Of a stretch of 64,000 nucleotides of DNA, positions 51,923 through 60,517 are shown in pieces. The DNA is taken from positions 3,100,001-3,164,000 of the forward strand of contig NZ_CP129121.1 of assembly GCF_030406665.1 (NCBI RefSeq). The letters run 5' to 3'. The notes under the pieces were generated by a model. It did not search any database. It was not told where the DNA came from and saw only the letters and a list, made by a program, of their open reading frames with translations. Positions within the stretch are counted from its first letter, which is position 1; every line of letters begins with the position of its first letter. This DNA is from Halomonas halophila (GTDB lineage Bacteria; Pseudomonadota; Gammaproteobacteria; Pseudomonadales; Halomonadaceae). The position numbers and the translations under genes were made by a program.

Positions 51923-52737
51923 CGGCGATTTCCTCCGAACATGCGGCTGAGCAGCCCTTTCTTCTGATACTGGTGGAAGCGCAGCGGCACGTCTTCTTCC
52001 ATGAGGCGGGCCACGGTGTCGGAATAGGCCTGGCCCGCGTCGCTCTGATCGTCGTGGGTGACCGGCACGCCCTGGTTCGAGGCCCGTAGCACCGCCTCGG
52101 ACTCGGGGATCAGGCCGACCAGCTTGATGGCCAGGATCTCCTGGATGTCCTCGAGGTTGAGCATGTCGCCGCTGTCCACCCGGTTCGGGTTGTAGCGGGT
52201 GATCAGCAGGTGCTCCTTGATTGGCTCCTCGCCGCGTTCGGCGCGCCGGGTCTTGGAGGCCAGCAGCCCGAGGATGCGGTCGGAGTCACGCACCGAGGAC
52301 ACCTCGGGGTTGGTGACCACGATCGCCTCGTCGGCGAAGTACATGGCCAGCTGGGCGCCGCGCTCGATGCCCGCCGGAGAATCGCAGACGATGTAGTCGA
52401 AGTCCTTGTTCAGCGTGTTGAGCACGGTCTCGACGCCTTCCAGCGTCAGGGCGTCCTTGTCGCGGGTCTGGGAGGCCGGCAGGATATGCAGGTTGTCGAC
52501 CCGCTTGTCACGGATCAGCGCCTGGTTGAGCCCGGCCTCGCCCTGGATGACGTTGACCAGGTCATAGACCACGCGCCGCTCGCAGCCCATGATCAGGTCG
52601 AGGTTACGCAGCCCCACGTCGAAGTCGATGACGGCGGTCTTCTGGCCCCGCAGCGCCAGGCCCGTCGCGATGGCGGCCGCACTGGTTGTCTTGCCGACCC
52701 CACCCTTGCCGGAGGTCACAACGATGATCTTGGCCAA
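51919..52737 (-). CDS. minD: Septum-site determining ATPase MinD
   Basis: 272 residues. ParA-like ATPase that recruits MinC to the membrane. The deviant Walker A KGGVGKTT is at 11-18, the signature DSPAGIERGA is intact, and the amphipathic membrane tail ends KKGLLSRMFGGNRR. The start is TTG at 52737 (MAKIIVVTSGKGG), with AGGATG upstream; Pseudomonas minD uses TTG too. Confidence 0.98.
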   Translation of the reverse strand: MAKIIVVTSGKGGVGKTTSAAAIATGLALRGQKTAVIDFDVGLRNLDLIMGCERRVVYDLVNVIQGEAGLNQALIRDKRVDNLHILPASQTRDKDALTLEGVETVLNTLNKDFDYIVCDSPAGIERGAQLAMYFADEAIVVTNPEVSSVRDSDRILGLLASKTRRAERGEEPIKEHLLITRYNPNRVDSGDMLNLEDIQEILAIKLVGLIPESEAVLRASNQGVPVTHDDQSDAGQAYSDTVARLMEEDVPLRFHQYQKKGLLSRMFGGNRR

Positions 52738-52808
52738 GTGTCACATCCTGTCTGTCATGTAATGGAAAGGGCGGCCCGGTCACGGGCCGCCGCATCGTCG
52801 CCCGCGCG

Positions 52809-53558
52809 TCAGTCCAGCGGGGCGATGCCCAGCTGGTCGTCGTTCAGGCGCACCTGCACCCCGGTGCCCAGCAGCCGGGGATCGATATCCTCGAGCCGCT
52901 TGTAGTTGCCGGCCACCGAGAGCAGCTCGGCGCGCAGCTCGCGACAGAAGATCGCCGCCCCGGCATCGCCATGGATGCCGGCCAGGGCCCGACCGCGCAG
53001 GGCCCCGTAGACATGGACGCTGCCGCCGGCCAGCACCTCGGCGCCGGCGTTGACCGCGCCTACCACCACCAGATCACCCTCGGGCGCGGTGACCTGCTGT
53101 CCGGAACGCACGGTGCCGCGATAGATGCGCCCCACCGCGCCGGTCGACGGTGCCGGCTCGTCCGCGATGGGCGCCTCGGCCGCCGGAGCGTCGTCGCCGA
53201 CGGGCACGCTCTCCAGGGTGCGCGGTCGCCCGGCTTCCTGGGGCGGGAACCAGCCGAGCCCCAGCGCCCAGGACGATTGCTTGACGGGGTCGGCACCGCC
53301 CCGCACCGCCACCGGCAGCAGCTTGTGGGCCCGGCACACGGCGCAGATCCGCTCGAGCGCCAGATGCGGCTCGTCGAGCTGCTCGACGCTGAGCACCACC
53401 GGGGTATGCTGGAAGAAAGCGGGTGACTGGCTGAGCTTGCCGGCAAGCTGTTCGCGAATGCGTTCGGGGTCGGCGCTGGTCAGTTCCATGACCGTCATCG
53501 GCAGCATGCCGCCCTTGAAGGTGAAAGCCATCCCATCCCTGTCCACTTTGAGGCTCAT
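52809..53558 (-). CDS. minC: Septum-site determining protein MinC
   Basis: 249 residues. N-terminal FtsZ-inhibitory domain (FTFKGGMLPMTVMELTS) joined to the C-terminal beta-helix (IYRGTVRSGQQVTAPEGDLV followed by GAVNAGAEVLAGG) via a Pro/Ala-rich linker of about 40 residues. The ATG at 53558 is the conserved start. minC-minD-minE order is standard. 71 bp to minD. Confidence 0.97.
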   Translation of the reverse strand: MSLKVDRDGMAFTFKGGMLPMTVMELTSADPERIREQLAGKLSQSPAFFQHTPVVLSVEQLDEPHLALERICAVCRAHKLLPVAVRGGADPVKQSSWALGLGWFPPQEAGRPRTLESVPVGDDAPAAEAPIADEPAPSTGAVGRIYRGTVRSGQQVTAPEGDLVVVGAVNAGAEVLAGGSVHVYGALRGRALAGIHGDAGAAIFCRELRAELLSVAGNYKRLEDIDPRLLGTGVQVRLNDDQLGIAPLD

Positions 53559-53815
53559 GGCCGAACTCCACGTCGGATGATGGTCGGGGACCTGCTCACA
53601 AGCTATGCGAGTCCCCCCGATCCCGCAACCGATCATATGTCACGCCCGGGCGGCTTGTCAGTGTCTCGTAACGGCTACAGTCGCACATCGCGCCCTTTTC
53701 TGCCGGCACGCCGCATGCTTAGATAATTCAATGATAGCGCGCCATTGCGGCGCGTCTCACGCATCAGCGCGCCGGTCCGTCATGCCAGGCTCGCCGACCA
53801 CTCTCAGGATCTCCC

Positions 53816-56599
53816 ATGCCAGGACTCCTCCGCCGCCTGTTCGCCCCCCGCTGGCAGCACCCGAATCCCGAGGTACGCCGCCAGGCCATCGCCCGCCTCG
53901 ATCCCGCACAGACCGCTCAGCTCGCCCGGCTCGAGCGCCTGGCGACGGACGCCGATCCCGACGTCCGTCGCGAGGCGCTGGCGCGGCTCGAGGAACCGCA
54001 GCGGCTGCTGGCCCTGCGACACGAGGGGGGCGAGAGCGCGGAACTGAGCGAGCGGCTGGTGGCCCTGCTGAGCGGCCGCGACGGCCAGCTGGACCTGCCC
54101 GCCCGCATCGCCCTGGCGGAATCCCTGGACGACGCCGATCTGGCCGAGCGCCTCGTCCTGGAGGGCGACAACCAGCAACTGCGCCTGGCCGCCCTGGCTC
54201 GCCTCGACGACGAGGAGGCCCTGATCCGCCAGGCCTGCGACAACGGCATCGCCGCCGTGCGCCAGGCGGCCGCGGCCCGGGTCGAGAGCGAGGCCGGCCT
54301 GCAGCGGCTGATCCAGGACGCAAGACGCGACCGCCAGGTGGTGCGCCAGGCCCGGGAGCGCCTGCAGCGGCGACGTGCCGACGCGGCCTCGCTGGCCGCG
54401 GCTCGGGAACGCCGCGAAGCGCTGCTGGGCAAGCTGGAGACCCTCGGCCACTCCGCCTGGGAGCCGATGTTCGGTGCCCGCTTCCGCCACCTGATGCGCG
54501 AATGGGCGAGCCTGTCCGACATGCCGAGCGCCGAGCAGGAACGTCGCTATCAGGAGGCCTGCCTGCGCTGCCGCAAGACGCTCAGCGACCACGAGGCCCA
54601 CGAACAGGCCCAGGACGCGGCCGAGCGACGTCGCGAGGACGCCGACCAGGCCCGCGAGGCACTGATCGACGCCCTGGAGGAAAGCCTCGACGGGCTACAT
54701 AACGCCCAGCGCCTCGCCGATCAGGACATCGCCAGCCTGCGCGCCCAGAAACAGCTGCTGGCGACCCGCTGGCAGGCGCTCTCCGAACAGCATCTCGCCG
54801 ACGAGACGCTGCGCCAGCGCTATGACGCGGCGCTGGCGGACTTCGCCCGCATCGTCGAGGCCCGGGAGCGCCTCGACGAGCGTGCCGAGGCCATCGAAAA
54901 GGCGCTGCGCGACGGCGACGACGTCCGGCTGGCCGAACTCGTCGAGGACTGCGACTGGCCCGACGACCTGCCGCCATCCCCGCTGCTGCAGCGCGCCGGC
55001 TGGCGCCTGGCCGACGAGGCCGGCGAAGCGGCCGAGCCCGGTGATCTCGAGGCGCGCCTGGCCCGCGTGGGCGATGACCTGGACCGCCTGGAACGCCTGC
55101 TCGACAACGGTGCCTTCAAGGGCGCGAACCGGCTCCACCAGAGCCTGCGCCAGCAAATCGACTACCTGCCCGAGGCCCGGCGCAGCGAACCGGCCGCCCG
55201 GCTCAAGCGCCTCGGCGCCCGACTGGCCGAGCTGCGCGACTGGCGCGGCTTCGTCGCCGGCCCCAAGCGCACCCAGCTGTGCGAGGCCATCCAGGCCCTG
55301 GCCGAGGAGGAAGAGCTGGACGACGCCGAGCTCGACCGGCGCCACCGCCGACTGGTGAAGGAATGGCGCGACCTGGGCGACGCCGCCGCCAACCGCGATC
55401 AGTCCACGGCCTTCCGGGCCGCCTCGGACCGCATCCACGAACGCCTGCGCGAGTGGCGGACTCACCAGGGCCGCCAGCGACAGACCAATCTGACGGCCCG
55501 TCAGACCCTGTGCGACCAGCTCGAGCACCTGCTCGACCAGCCCGCCGCCGCGGCCGATCCGGACGCGCTACGGGAGATTCGCGACCGCGCCCGCCAGCAG
55601 TGGCGACGACTGTCACCGGTGCCGCGGAGTGAGGCCGAGGCCATCGGCCGGCGCTTCGGCCGCATCCGCCACGCTCTTCAGGCGCTGATCGAGAAGCGCG
55701 CCGGCGAGATCGCCGAGGCCAAGCGCGGGCTGATCGAGGAGGCCCGGGCCCTGCGCGACGGCGACCAGCCGGCGAAGCGCCGTGCGGAGCAGGCCAAGGC
55801 CCTGCAGCGCCGCTGGCGCGAGCTGGGCCGCGCGCCCAAGGGGGAGGAGCAGACGCTGTGGCGCGAGTTTCGCCACCTGTGCGACGAGATCTTCGCCCAG
55901 CGCGACGCCGACCGCAGCGACCAGGCCCAGCGCCACCGCGACCGGCTCGACGCCATGCAGGCGCTGATCGACCGCATTGACGCCTGGCAGCCGGCGCGCA
56001 GCGACGACACGGCGTCGCTCGACGAGGCCGTCCAGGAAGCCGCCGCGCTGGAGCCGCTGCCCGCCGGGCGCCGCAGCGAGGGCATGCGCCGCCGCTGGTC
56101 CGGCATCGTGCGCGCTAGGCGCGAGCGCCTGGCGCGCCTGGCGCTCGCCGAAGTGGTCGAGCGCTGGCGCCGGGCACGCCCGCTGCTGGAGGCCCACCTG
56201 GAAGCGGACGCGGCCGCGCAGAACGGCGGCGAATGCCAGGACGTGCCGGCCCCCGCCGAGCTGCCCGACACGCTGAAGGACGCCCACGACGCGCGCAACG
56301 CCGCCCGCCGCGATCCGCCGCCGGCCACCGAGGTCGAGGAGCGTCTGGCGCGCCTGCGCGTCCATCTGGCGCTGCTGGCCGGCGACACCAGCCACCGCCA
56401 GGACGACCCGCTGCGGCTGGCCATCCAGGTCGAACGGCTCAACGAGAACCTCGGGCACACGCCCTCCCGCGCCGAGGAACTGCGAGGCGTGCTGATCGAG
56501 CTGCTGGCCACCGGCCCGGTCTCGCCGACGCTGTGGGAGCGCGAGGTCGGCGAACTCGATCACACCCTCGAGACCCTGACCCGCCTGCCGCCCCCCTGA
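53816..56599 (+). CDS. Large DUF349-repeat coiled-coil protein
   Basis: 927 residues. The first 190 or so look like HEAT-type helical repeats (VRRQAIARLDPAQTAQLARL and similar). The rest is charged helices with several DUF349-like units, e.g. LMREWASLSDMPSAEQERRY, LVKEWRDLGDAAANRDQSTA, LQRRWRELGRAPKGEEQTLW, containing the W-x-x-L-G motif. No signal or membrane segment. DUF349 proteins in Pseudomonas are of similar size and unknown function. It diverges from minC over a 257-bp gap. Confidence 0.88.
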   Translation: MPGLLRRLFAPRWQHPNPEVRRQAIARLDPAQTAQLARLERLATDADPDVRREALARLEEPQRLLALRHEGGESAELSERLVALLSGRDGQLDLPARIALAESLDDADLAERLVLEGDNQQLRLAALARLDDEEALIRQACDNGIAAVRQAAAARVESEAGLQRLIQDARRDRQVVRQARERLQRRRADAASLAAARERREALLGKLETLGHSAWEPMFGARFRHLMREWASLSDMPSAEQERRYQEACLRCRKTLSDHEAHEQAQDAAERRREDADQAREALIDALEESLDGLHNAQRLADQDIASLRAQKQLLATRWQALSEQHLADETLRQRYDAALADFARIVEARERLDERAEAIEKALRDGDDVRLAELVEDCDWPDDLPPSPLLQRAGWRLADEAGEAAEPGDLEARLARVGDDLDRLERLLDNGAFKGANRLHQSLRQQIDYLPEARRSEPAARLKRLGARLAELRDWRGFVAGPKRTQLCEAIQALAEEEELDDAELDRRHRRLVKEWRDLGDAAANRDQSTAFRAASDRIHERLREWRTHQGRQRQTNLTARQTLCDQLEHLLDQPAAAADPDALREIRDRARQQWRRLSPVPRSEAEAIGRRFGRIRHALQALIEKRAGEIAEAKRGLIEEARALRDGDQPAKRRAEQAKALQRRWRELGRAPKGEEQTLWREFRHLCDEIFAQRDADRSDQAQRHRDRLDAMQALIDRIDAWQPARSDDTASLDEAVQEAAALEPLPAGRRSEGMRRRWSGIVRARRERLARLALAEVVERWRRARPLLEAHLEADAAAQNGGECQDVPAPAELPDTLKDAHDARNAARRDPPPATEVEERLARLRVHLALLAGDTSHRQDDPLRLAIQVERLNENLGHTPSRAEELRGVLIELLATGPVSPTLWEREVGELDHTLETLTRLPPP

Positions 56600-56637
56600 G
56601 CCGCCCAGGGGCGGCGCCTCTTCCTGCGCCCCGAAAC

Positions 56638-56667
56638 GCGAACGCGAGGCCATGGCCTCGCGTTCGC
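56638..56667. terminator. Bidirectional terminator between the DUF349 gene and phaB
   Basis: Perfect 13-bp stem GCGAACGCGAGGC / GCCTCGCGTTCGC with a CATG loop, between convergent genes. Confidence 0.8.
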
Positions 56668-56710
56668 TTCTGCCGGGCACGGCCTCGTCGGGCCGCTTGT
56701 TGTTCTCGAC

Positions 56711-57457
56711 TCAGCCCATGAACTGGCCGCCGTTGATGTCGACGTTGGCACCGGTGATGAAGCCGGACTCCTGATCGGCCAGGAACACCACCAGGCGAGC
56801 AATCTCCTCCGGCGTGCCGTAGCGCTTGACCGGAATGGTCTCGCGAATCGCCTCGCGCACCTTCTCGGGAATCTTCATGATCATGTCGGTGGCGATATAG
56901 CCCGGCGACACCGTGTTGACGGTGATGCCCTTGGTCGCGGTCTCCTGGGCCAGCGACATGGTCAGGCCGTGCATGCCGGCCTTGGCCGCGGCGTAGTTCA
57001 CCTGGCCGAACTGCCCCTTGCGACCGTTGATCGAGGAAATGTTCACGATGCGCCCGTAGTTATGCTCGAGCATGTCCTCGATCACGCTACGGCAGGTATT
57101 GAAGACGCTGTTGAGGTTGGTGTCGATGACCTCGCTCCATTGATCAGAGCTCATCTTCTTCAGGGTGCCATCGCGGGTGATGCCGGCGCAGTTGACCAGC
57201 ACACTGATCGGCCCATGGGTCTCGCGGATTTCCTTGGCGCCGGCCATGCAGGCATCGAAGTCGGCGAGGTCCACGCCGGACAGGGCGATATTCTCGTAGC
57301 CGTCGGCCTTCTGCTGCTCGAGCCAGGCCTGGGCCTTCTCGGGATTGTGATATCCAGCGACGACCTGGTAACCGGCATCGGCCAGCGCACGACAGATGGC
57401 GCTTCCGATTCCCCCGGTGCCTCCGGTGACCCAGGCTACGGCAGTGGATGTTGTCAT
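56711..57457 (-). CDS. phaB: Acetoacetyl-CoA reductase PhaB
   Basis: NADPH-dependent SDR reducing acetoacetyl-CoA to 3-hydroxybutyryl-CoA for PHB. 248 residues. Cofactor loop TGGTGGIGSAI, NAG-type NCAG, catalytic Ser in NISSINGRKGQFG and Tyr-Lys in VNYAAAKAGMHG. The NGRKGQFGQ motif is particular to PhaB. The C-terminus FITGANVDINGGQFM is typical. No phaC or phaA in view. Adjacent to the initiator tRNA. Confidence 0.95.
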   Translation of the reverse strand: MTTSTAVAWVTGGTGGIGSAICRALADAGYQVVAGYHNPEKAQAWLEQQKADGYENIALSGVDLADFDACMAGAKEIRETHGPISVLVNCAGITRDGTLKKMSSDQWSEVIDTNLNSVFNTCRSVIEDMLEHNYGRIVNISSINGRKGQFGQVNYAAAKAGMHGLTMSLAQETATKGITVNTVSPGYIATDMIMKIPEKVREAIRETIPVKRYGTPEEIARLVVFLADQESGFITGANVDINGGQFMG

Positions 57458-57617
57458 TGATGCTCTCCCTGGTGATATACAACCTGCGGCCGGGCGGCGG
57501 GCCCGGCCCCTCGAGACAGTCTCGTCTGCCCGGCTGTCATTTTCGTGACAGCTCGTCTCGAGTATGGACCAGGTGAAGCGGACAACACGAGGCCCCCGGA
57601 GACGGCTCGAGGCGGGG

Positions 57618-57645
57618 TTGACGCAGGTCAGGTTCTCTGTATAAT
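57618..57645 (+). promoter_or_regulatory. Consensus sigma-70 promoter of tRNA-fMet
   Basis: TTGACG (57618-57623) and perfect TATAAT (57640-57645) with a 16-bp spacer. The GC-rich discriminator GTGCCTC between the -10 box and the start fits stringent control of stable RNA. Confidence 0.88.
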
Positions 57646-57659
57646 GTGCCTCACGTTGA

Positions 57660-57736
<77 letters not shown>

Positions 57737-57750
57737 AACATAAGAAAAAG

Positions 57751-57780
57751 GCCGATGTCTCAGGACATTGGCTTTTTTCG
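57751..57780 (+). terminator. Terminator of tRNA-fMet
   Basis: Stem GCCGATGTC / GACATTGGC with a TCAG loop and a TTTTTT run. Confidence 0.93.
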
Positions 57781-57801
57781 TTTTTGCGGATGTTATCAAC
57801 C

Positions 57802-57868
57802 CGATCGCCGGGCTCGACTCTTCACAACCCTAGGAAGGTCATTGGCTCAAACCCGAGCTCAGGCACCA
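57802..57868 (+). pseudogene. tRNA-fMet-like relic 2
   Basis: Resembles the intact tRNA from the anticodon 5' stem to CCA: CACAACCC, then GGTCATTGGCTCAAACCCG, ending CACCA. Contains an insertion CGACTCTTC and lost stem pairing. The acceptor 5' half is not recognisable. Confidence 0.75.
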
Positions 57869-57881
57869 AATATCAGAGAAA

Positions 57882-57912
57882 AGCCAGAACCTACGGGTTC
57901 TGGCTTTTTTCG
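57882..57912 (+). terminator. Array terminator 2
   Basis: Stem AGCCAGAACC / GGTTCTGGCT with a TACG (UNCG-type) tetraloop and a T-run. Confidence 0.9.
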
Positions 57913-57931
57913 TTTGTGCTGGATGCCAGCA

Positions 57932-58001
57932 TACCGCTCGTCGGTCTCGGCTCTTCACAACCCCGGGAAGATCATCGGCTCATGCCCGATCCCAGCCGCC
58001 A
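57932..58001 (+). pseudogene. tRNA-fMet-like relic 3
   Basis: CGCTCGTCGGTCTC matches the D-stem and anticodon-stem region of the tRNA. GATCATCGGCTCATGCCCG and GCCGCCA match its T-arm and 3' end. It shares the CTCTTCACAACC insertion with relic 2. Confidence 0.7.
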
Positions 58002-58009
58002 AATTTCAG

Positions 58010-58044
58010 AAAAAGGCCGATGTCTCGGGACATCGGCCTTTTTC
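58010..58044 (+). terminator. Array terminator 3
   Basis: Perfect stem AAAAAGGCCGATGTC / GACATCGGCCTTTTT with a TCGG loop. Nearly the same as the tRNA-fMet terminator, 265 bp downstream of it. Confidence 0.93.
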
Positions 58045-58064
58045 GTTTGCCGATTGATAAACCC

Positions 58065-58131
58065 CATCATCGGACTCGACTCTTCACAAGCCAAGGATGG
58101 TCATCGGCTCAAACCCGAGCCCAGACACCCA
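58065..58131 (+). pseudogene. tRNA-fMet-like relic 4
   Basis: CATCGGACTCGACTCTTCAC followed by GGTCATCGGCTCAAACCCG and CACCCA. Very close to relic 2, 263 bp away. Confidence 0.7.
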
Positions 58132-58143
58132 ATATCAGAGAAA

Positions 58144-58175
58144 AGCCAGAACCTGCGGGTTCTGGCTTTTTTGGT
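58144..58175 (+). terminator. Array terminator 4
   Basis: Stem AGCCAGAACC / GGTTCTGGCT with a TGCG (UNCG-type) loop and a TTTTTT run; a near copy of terminator 2. Confidence 0.9.
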
Positions 58176-58192
58176 TTGTGCTGAATGCCGAC

Positions 58193-58236
58193 ATACCGCT
58201 CGTCGGGCTCGGCGCTTCACAAATCCAAGAAGGGAC
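58193..58236 (+). pseudogene. tRNA-fMet-like relic 5, truncated
   Basis: CCGCTCGTCGGGCTCGGCGC and TTCACAAATCC match the first half of relic 3. It breaks off before the T-arm, where the convergent channel gene ends (stop at 58249). Confidence 0.6.
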
Positions 58237-58248
58237 AAACGCCTTTGC

Positions 58249-59319
58249 CTACAGCAGCACGCTGCCCCAGCCGAGCAACAGCAGCAGCGGAAATAGCCAG
58301 CGGCTCAGGCGATCCACTCGCACGGCGGTGGCCTCGCGATCGGCGCCGACCAGCACCCCGGTCACGATCGCGTTGAGGATCGCCAGGAACACCATGATCG
58401 TCGCCCATACCACCAGTCGATCGGCGATGGTGAAGTAGCCGAGCCTGGGCAGATAGCCGGACATCGAGAACTGGAAGGCGATCAGGGTCAGCATCGAGGT
58501 GGCGCCGAGGCCGATCTGGAACTCATAGCGCTGGGGCGGCACCCAGAAGATCGCCCAGGACATCATCACGATGAAGCCCATCGGCAGGACGATCTTGAAC
58601 ACGTAGTAACTGGAGACTCGCTCGGCCTCGAGCGTCGCGGTGAAGATGCTGCGCTCCGCGTTGAGTGCCGGCACCGCCTCGGTCGCCACCGCCGTCTCGA
58701 GCCCGGTGATCCGCCAGCCCTCGATATTGAGCCGCCGGGCCAGGAAGGTGCGCTCCGACATCGGCGCCAGCATCAGTTGATCGGGTCCCGATTCCACCGA
58801 GCCGACCCGAAACAGGAATGCCTGGCGGTCGAAAGGAAAATCCCGCAGCGGATGATAGGTGGAAATGCTGCCGCCATAGCGCTGCTGGTAGACCACCCGC
58901 CCCTCGGTCTCGACCACGACCTGATCGAGCAGGTTGGCGCGCCGTGCGGTGAGCGAGAAGGAGTTGAACAGCGTGACGCGCGGCACCCAGACGCGGGAAC
59001 GCTGGAAGCGACAGCCCTCCTGCTCCTCGAGCCGCGGGTCTACCCAGGCCAGGGTCAGGAGGAAATCGCCCTCCAGGCGCTGATTGACGTCGTCGATATC
59101 GAGCACGTCGACGATGCCCCAGCCCACCTCGACCGTGGTGGGCGGCCCGTCGGGGAGCGGACGCTCGTCGGTCGCAAGCTCCGGCAGCACGCAGAGGCCG
59201 GGGGGCTCGGCGGCCCGAGCGACGGCGCAGCCGACCATCAGCGCAAGCGCCAGACACCCGATGAACCAGCGAGGCGGCCGACGCCCGGCCGAGACGCCAT
59301 GAACGACGAATCTCCCCAC
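58249..59319 (-). CDS. Prokaryotic pentameric ligand-gated ion channel (GLIC/ELIC-like)
   Basis: 356 residues. A signal peptide ends ARA near residue 36. The beta-rich extracellular domain has YHPLRDFPFDRQ (Pro and Phe of the Cys-loop position, with no cysteine pair). Four TM segments follow: SYYVFKIVLPMGFIVMMSW (M1), QIGLGATSMLTLIAFQFS (M2, pore), RLVVWATIMVFLAILNAIV (M3) and RWLFPLLLLLGWGSVLL (M4). The start is GTG at 59319 with GGGAGGAG upstream. Ligand unknown. M4 ends at the stop, right at the edge of the tRNA relic array. Confidence 0.93.
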   Translation of the reverse strand: MGRFVVHGVSAGRRPPRWFIGCLALALMVGCAVARAAEPPGLCVLPELATDERPLPDGPPTTVEVGWGIVDVLDIDDVNQRLEGDFLLTLAWVDPRLEEQEGCRFQRSRVWVPRVTLFNSFSLTARRANLLDQVVVETEGRVVYQQRYGGSISTYHPLRDFPFDRQAFLFRVGSVESGPDQLMLAPMSERTFLARRLNIEGWRITGLETAVATEAVPALNAERSIFTATLEAERVSSYYVFKIVLPMGFIVMMSWAIFWVPPQRYEFQIGLGATSMLTLIAFQFSMSGYLPRLGYFTIADRLVVWATIMVFLAILNAIVTGVLVGADREATAVRVDRLSRWLFPLLLLLGWGSVLL

Positions 59320-59512
59320 GTCGACTCCTCCCTGCCATCGGCAGACGACACCGGACCGCTCCAGGGCACGGTGCCGGTCGTCTCCCTACCGGCAGCATAG
59401 TCGCCGCACGCCCCGCGCGCCGCTTCTCCGTCGATCCTGCCACGCCCCTTGAAGTCGGCGACTCGGGCCCGCATCTACTGAGCAAACTCATTCCGTTCAA
59501 GGCCAGATCACC

Positions 59513-60460
59513 ATGCCGATCGTCGATCCCCGTACCGGTGAGCCGCTCACCTCCGACAGCCAGGCCGACGCCGCCTCCGGTGCCGCCCAGGGCGGAAGCC
59601 AGGCCGCGCAGCGCGATGACCTGATCATCGATGTCGACCGCAGCAACATCCAGCAGCTGCTCGAGACCTCCATGCAGGTGCCGGTGCTGCTCGACTGCTG
59701 GGCGCCCTGGTGCGAGCCGTGCAAGAACCTGATGCCGGTGCTGGAGAAGCTGACCCGCGAGTACAACGGCGCCTTCCTGCTGGCCAAGCTCAACATCGAC
59801 GACAACCAGGACATCGCCGCCCAGCTGGGCGTGCGCTCGGTGCCGGACGTCAAGCTGATCAGCCAGGGCGGCCTGGTCGACCAGATCCAGGGCGCGCTGC
59901 CCGAGAAACAGATCCGCGAGTGGCTGGGTAAGTACTTCCCGGAGCCCGAGGGCGTGCAGGAGAGCCCCGAGGAGCAGGCCGCCGCCGCGCTGGAGGCCGG
60001 CGATGCCGAGACCGCCCGCGCGATCTACGCCGAGCTCGCCCAACAGTGGCCGGACTACGGCCCCTACAAGGTGGAGCTGGCCCGCGCCCTGGTGGCCGCC
60101 GGCGAGTCGGACGAGGCCCGTGCGCTGCTCGACGCCCTGCCGCCGGAGGAGCGCGACGCCGCGCCGGCCCGCGGCGTGCGCGCCAGCATCGAGTTCGGTG
60201 AGGAGGCCCCGTCCCGCGAGGCAATGGCCGCCCTGGAAGGCCGCGACGACAGCGAGGCCCGGTACCAGCGCGCCCTGCGCCAGGTGGCCGACGGCCAGTA
60301 CGAGGCCGGCCTGGAGGCGCTGCTGACGCTGATGAAGCAGGACCGCGCCTATGGCGACGATGCCGCGCGCAAGACCCTGCTGCGGGTCTTCGACGCCCTG
60401 GGCAACGATCATCCGCTGACCGCCACCTACCGCCGCAAGCTGTTCGCCCTGCTCTACTGA
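59513..60460 (+). CDS. CnoX/YbbN-like thioredoxin-TPR protein
   Basis: 315 residues. After a polar N-terminus (1-35), a thioredoxin domain carries WAPWCEPCKNLMPVLEKL with Cys67-Glu-Pro-Cys70. SVPDVKLI holds the cis-Pro. The C-terminal half is helical with TPR-like repeats (AGDAETARAIYAELAQQWPD; AGESDEARALLDALPPEERD). E. coli CnoX has SQHC and acts as a chaperedoxin for hypochlorous-acid-damaged proteins. This one keeps both cysteines and may be redox-active. Confidence 0.92.
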   Translation: MPIVDPRTGEPLTSDSQADAASGAAQGGSQAAQRDDLIIDVDRSNIQQLLETSMQVPVLLDCWAPWCEPCKNLMPVLEKLTREYNGAFLLAKLNIDDNQDIAAQLGVRSVPDVKLISQGGLVDQIQGALPEKQIREWLGKYFPEPEGVQESPEEQAAAALEAGDAETARAIYAELAQQWPDYGPYKVELARALVAAGESDEARALLDALPPEERDAAPARGVRASIEFGEEAPSREAMAALEGRDDSEARYQRALRQVADGQYEAGLEALLTLMKQDRAYGDDAARKTLLRVFDALGNDHPLTATYRRKLFALLY

Positions 60461-60480
60461 GCCGCGACCGGACCGAGCGA

Positions 60481-60513
60481 ACGCCGCCGCCCTTCTCCGG
60501 AGGGCGGCGGCGT
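60481..60513. terminator. Terminator between the CnoX-like gene and patB
   Basis: Perfect 13-bp stem ACGCCGCCGCCCT / AGGGCGGCGGCGT with a 7-base loop, between convergent genes. Confidence 0.8.
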
Positions 60514-60517
60514 CGCG

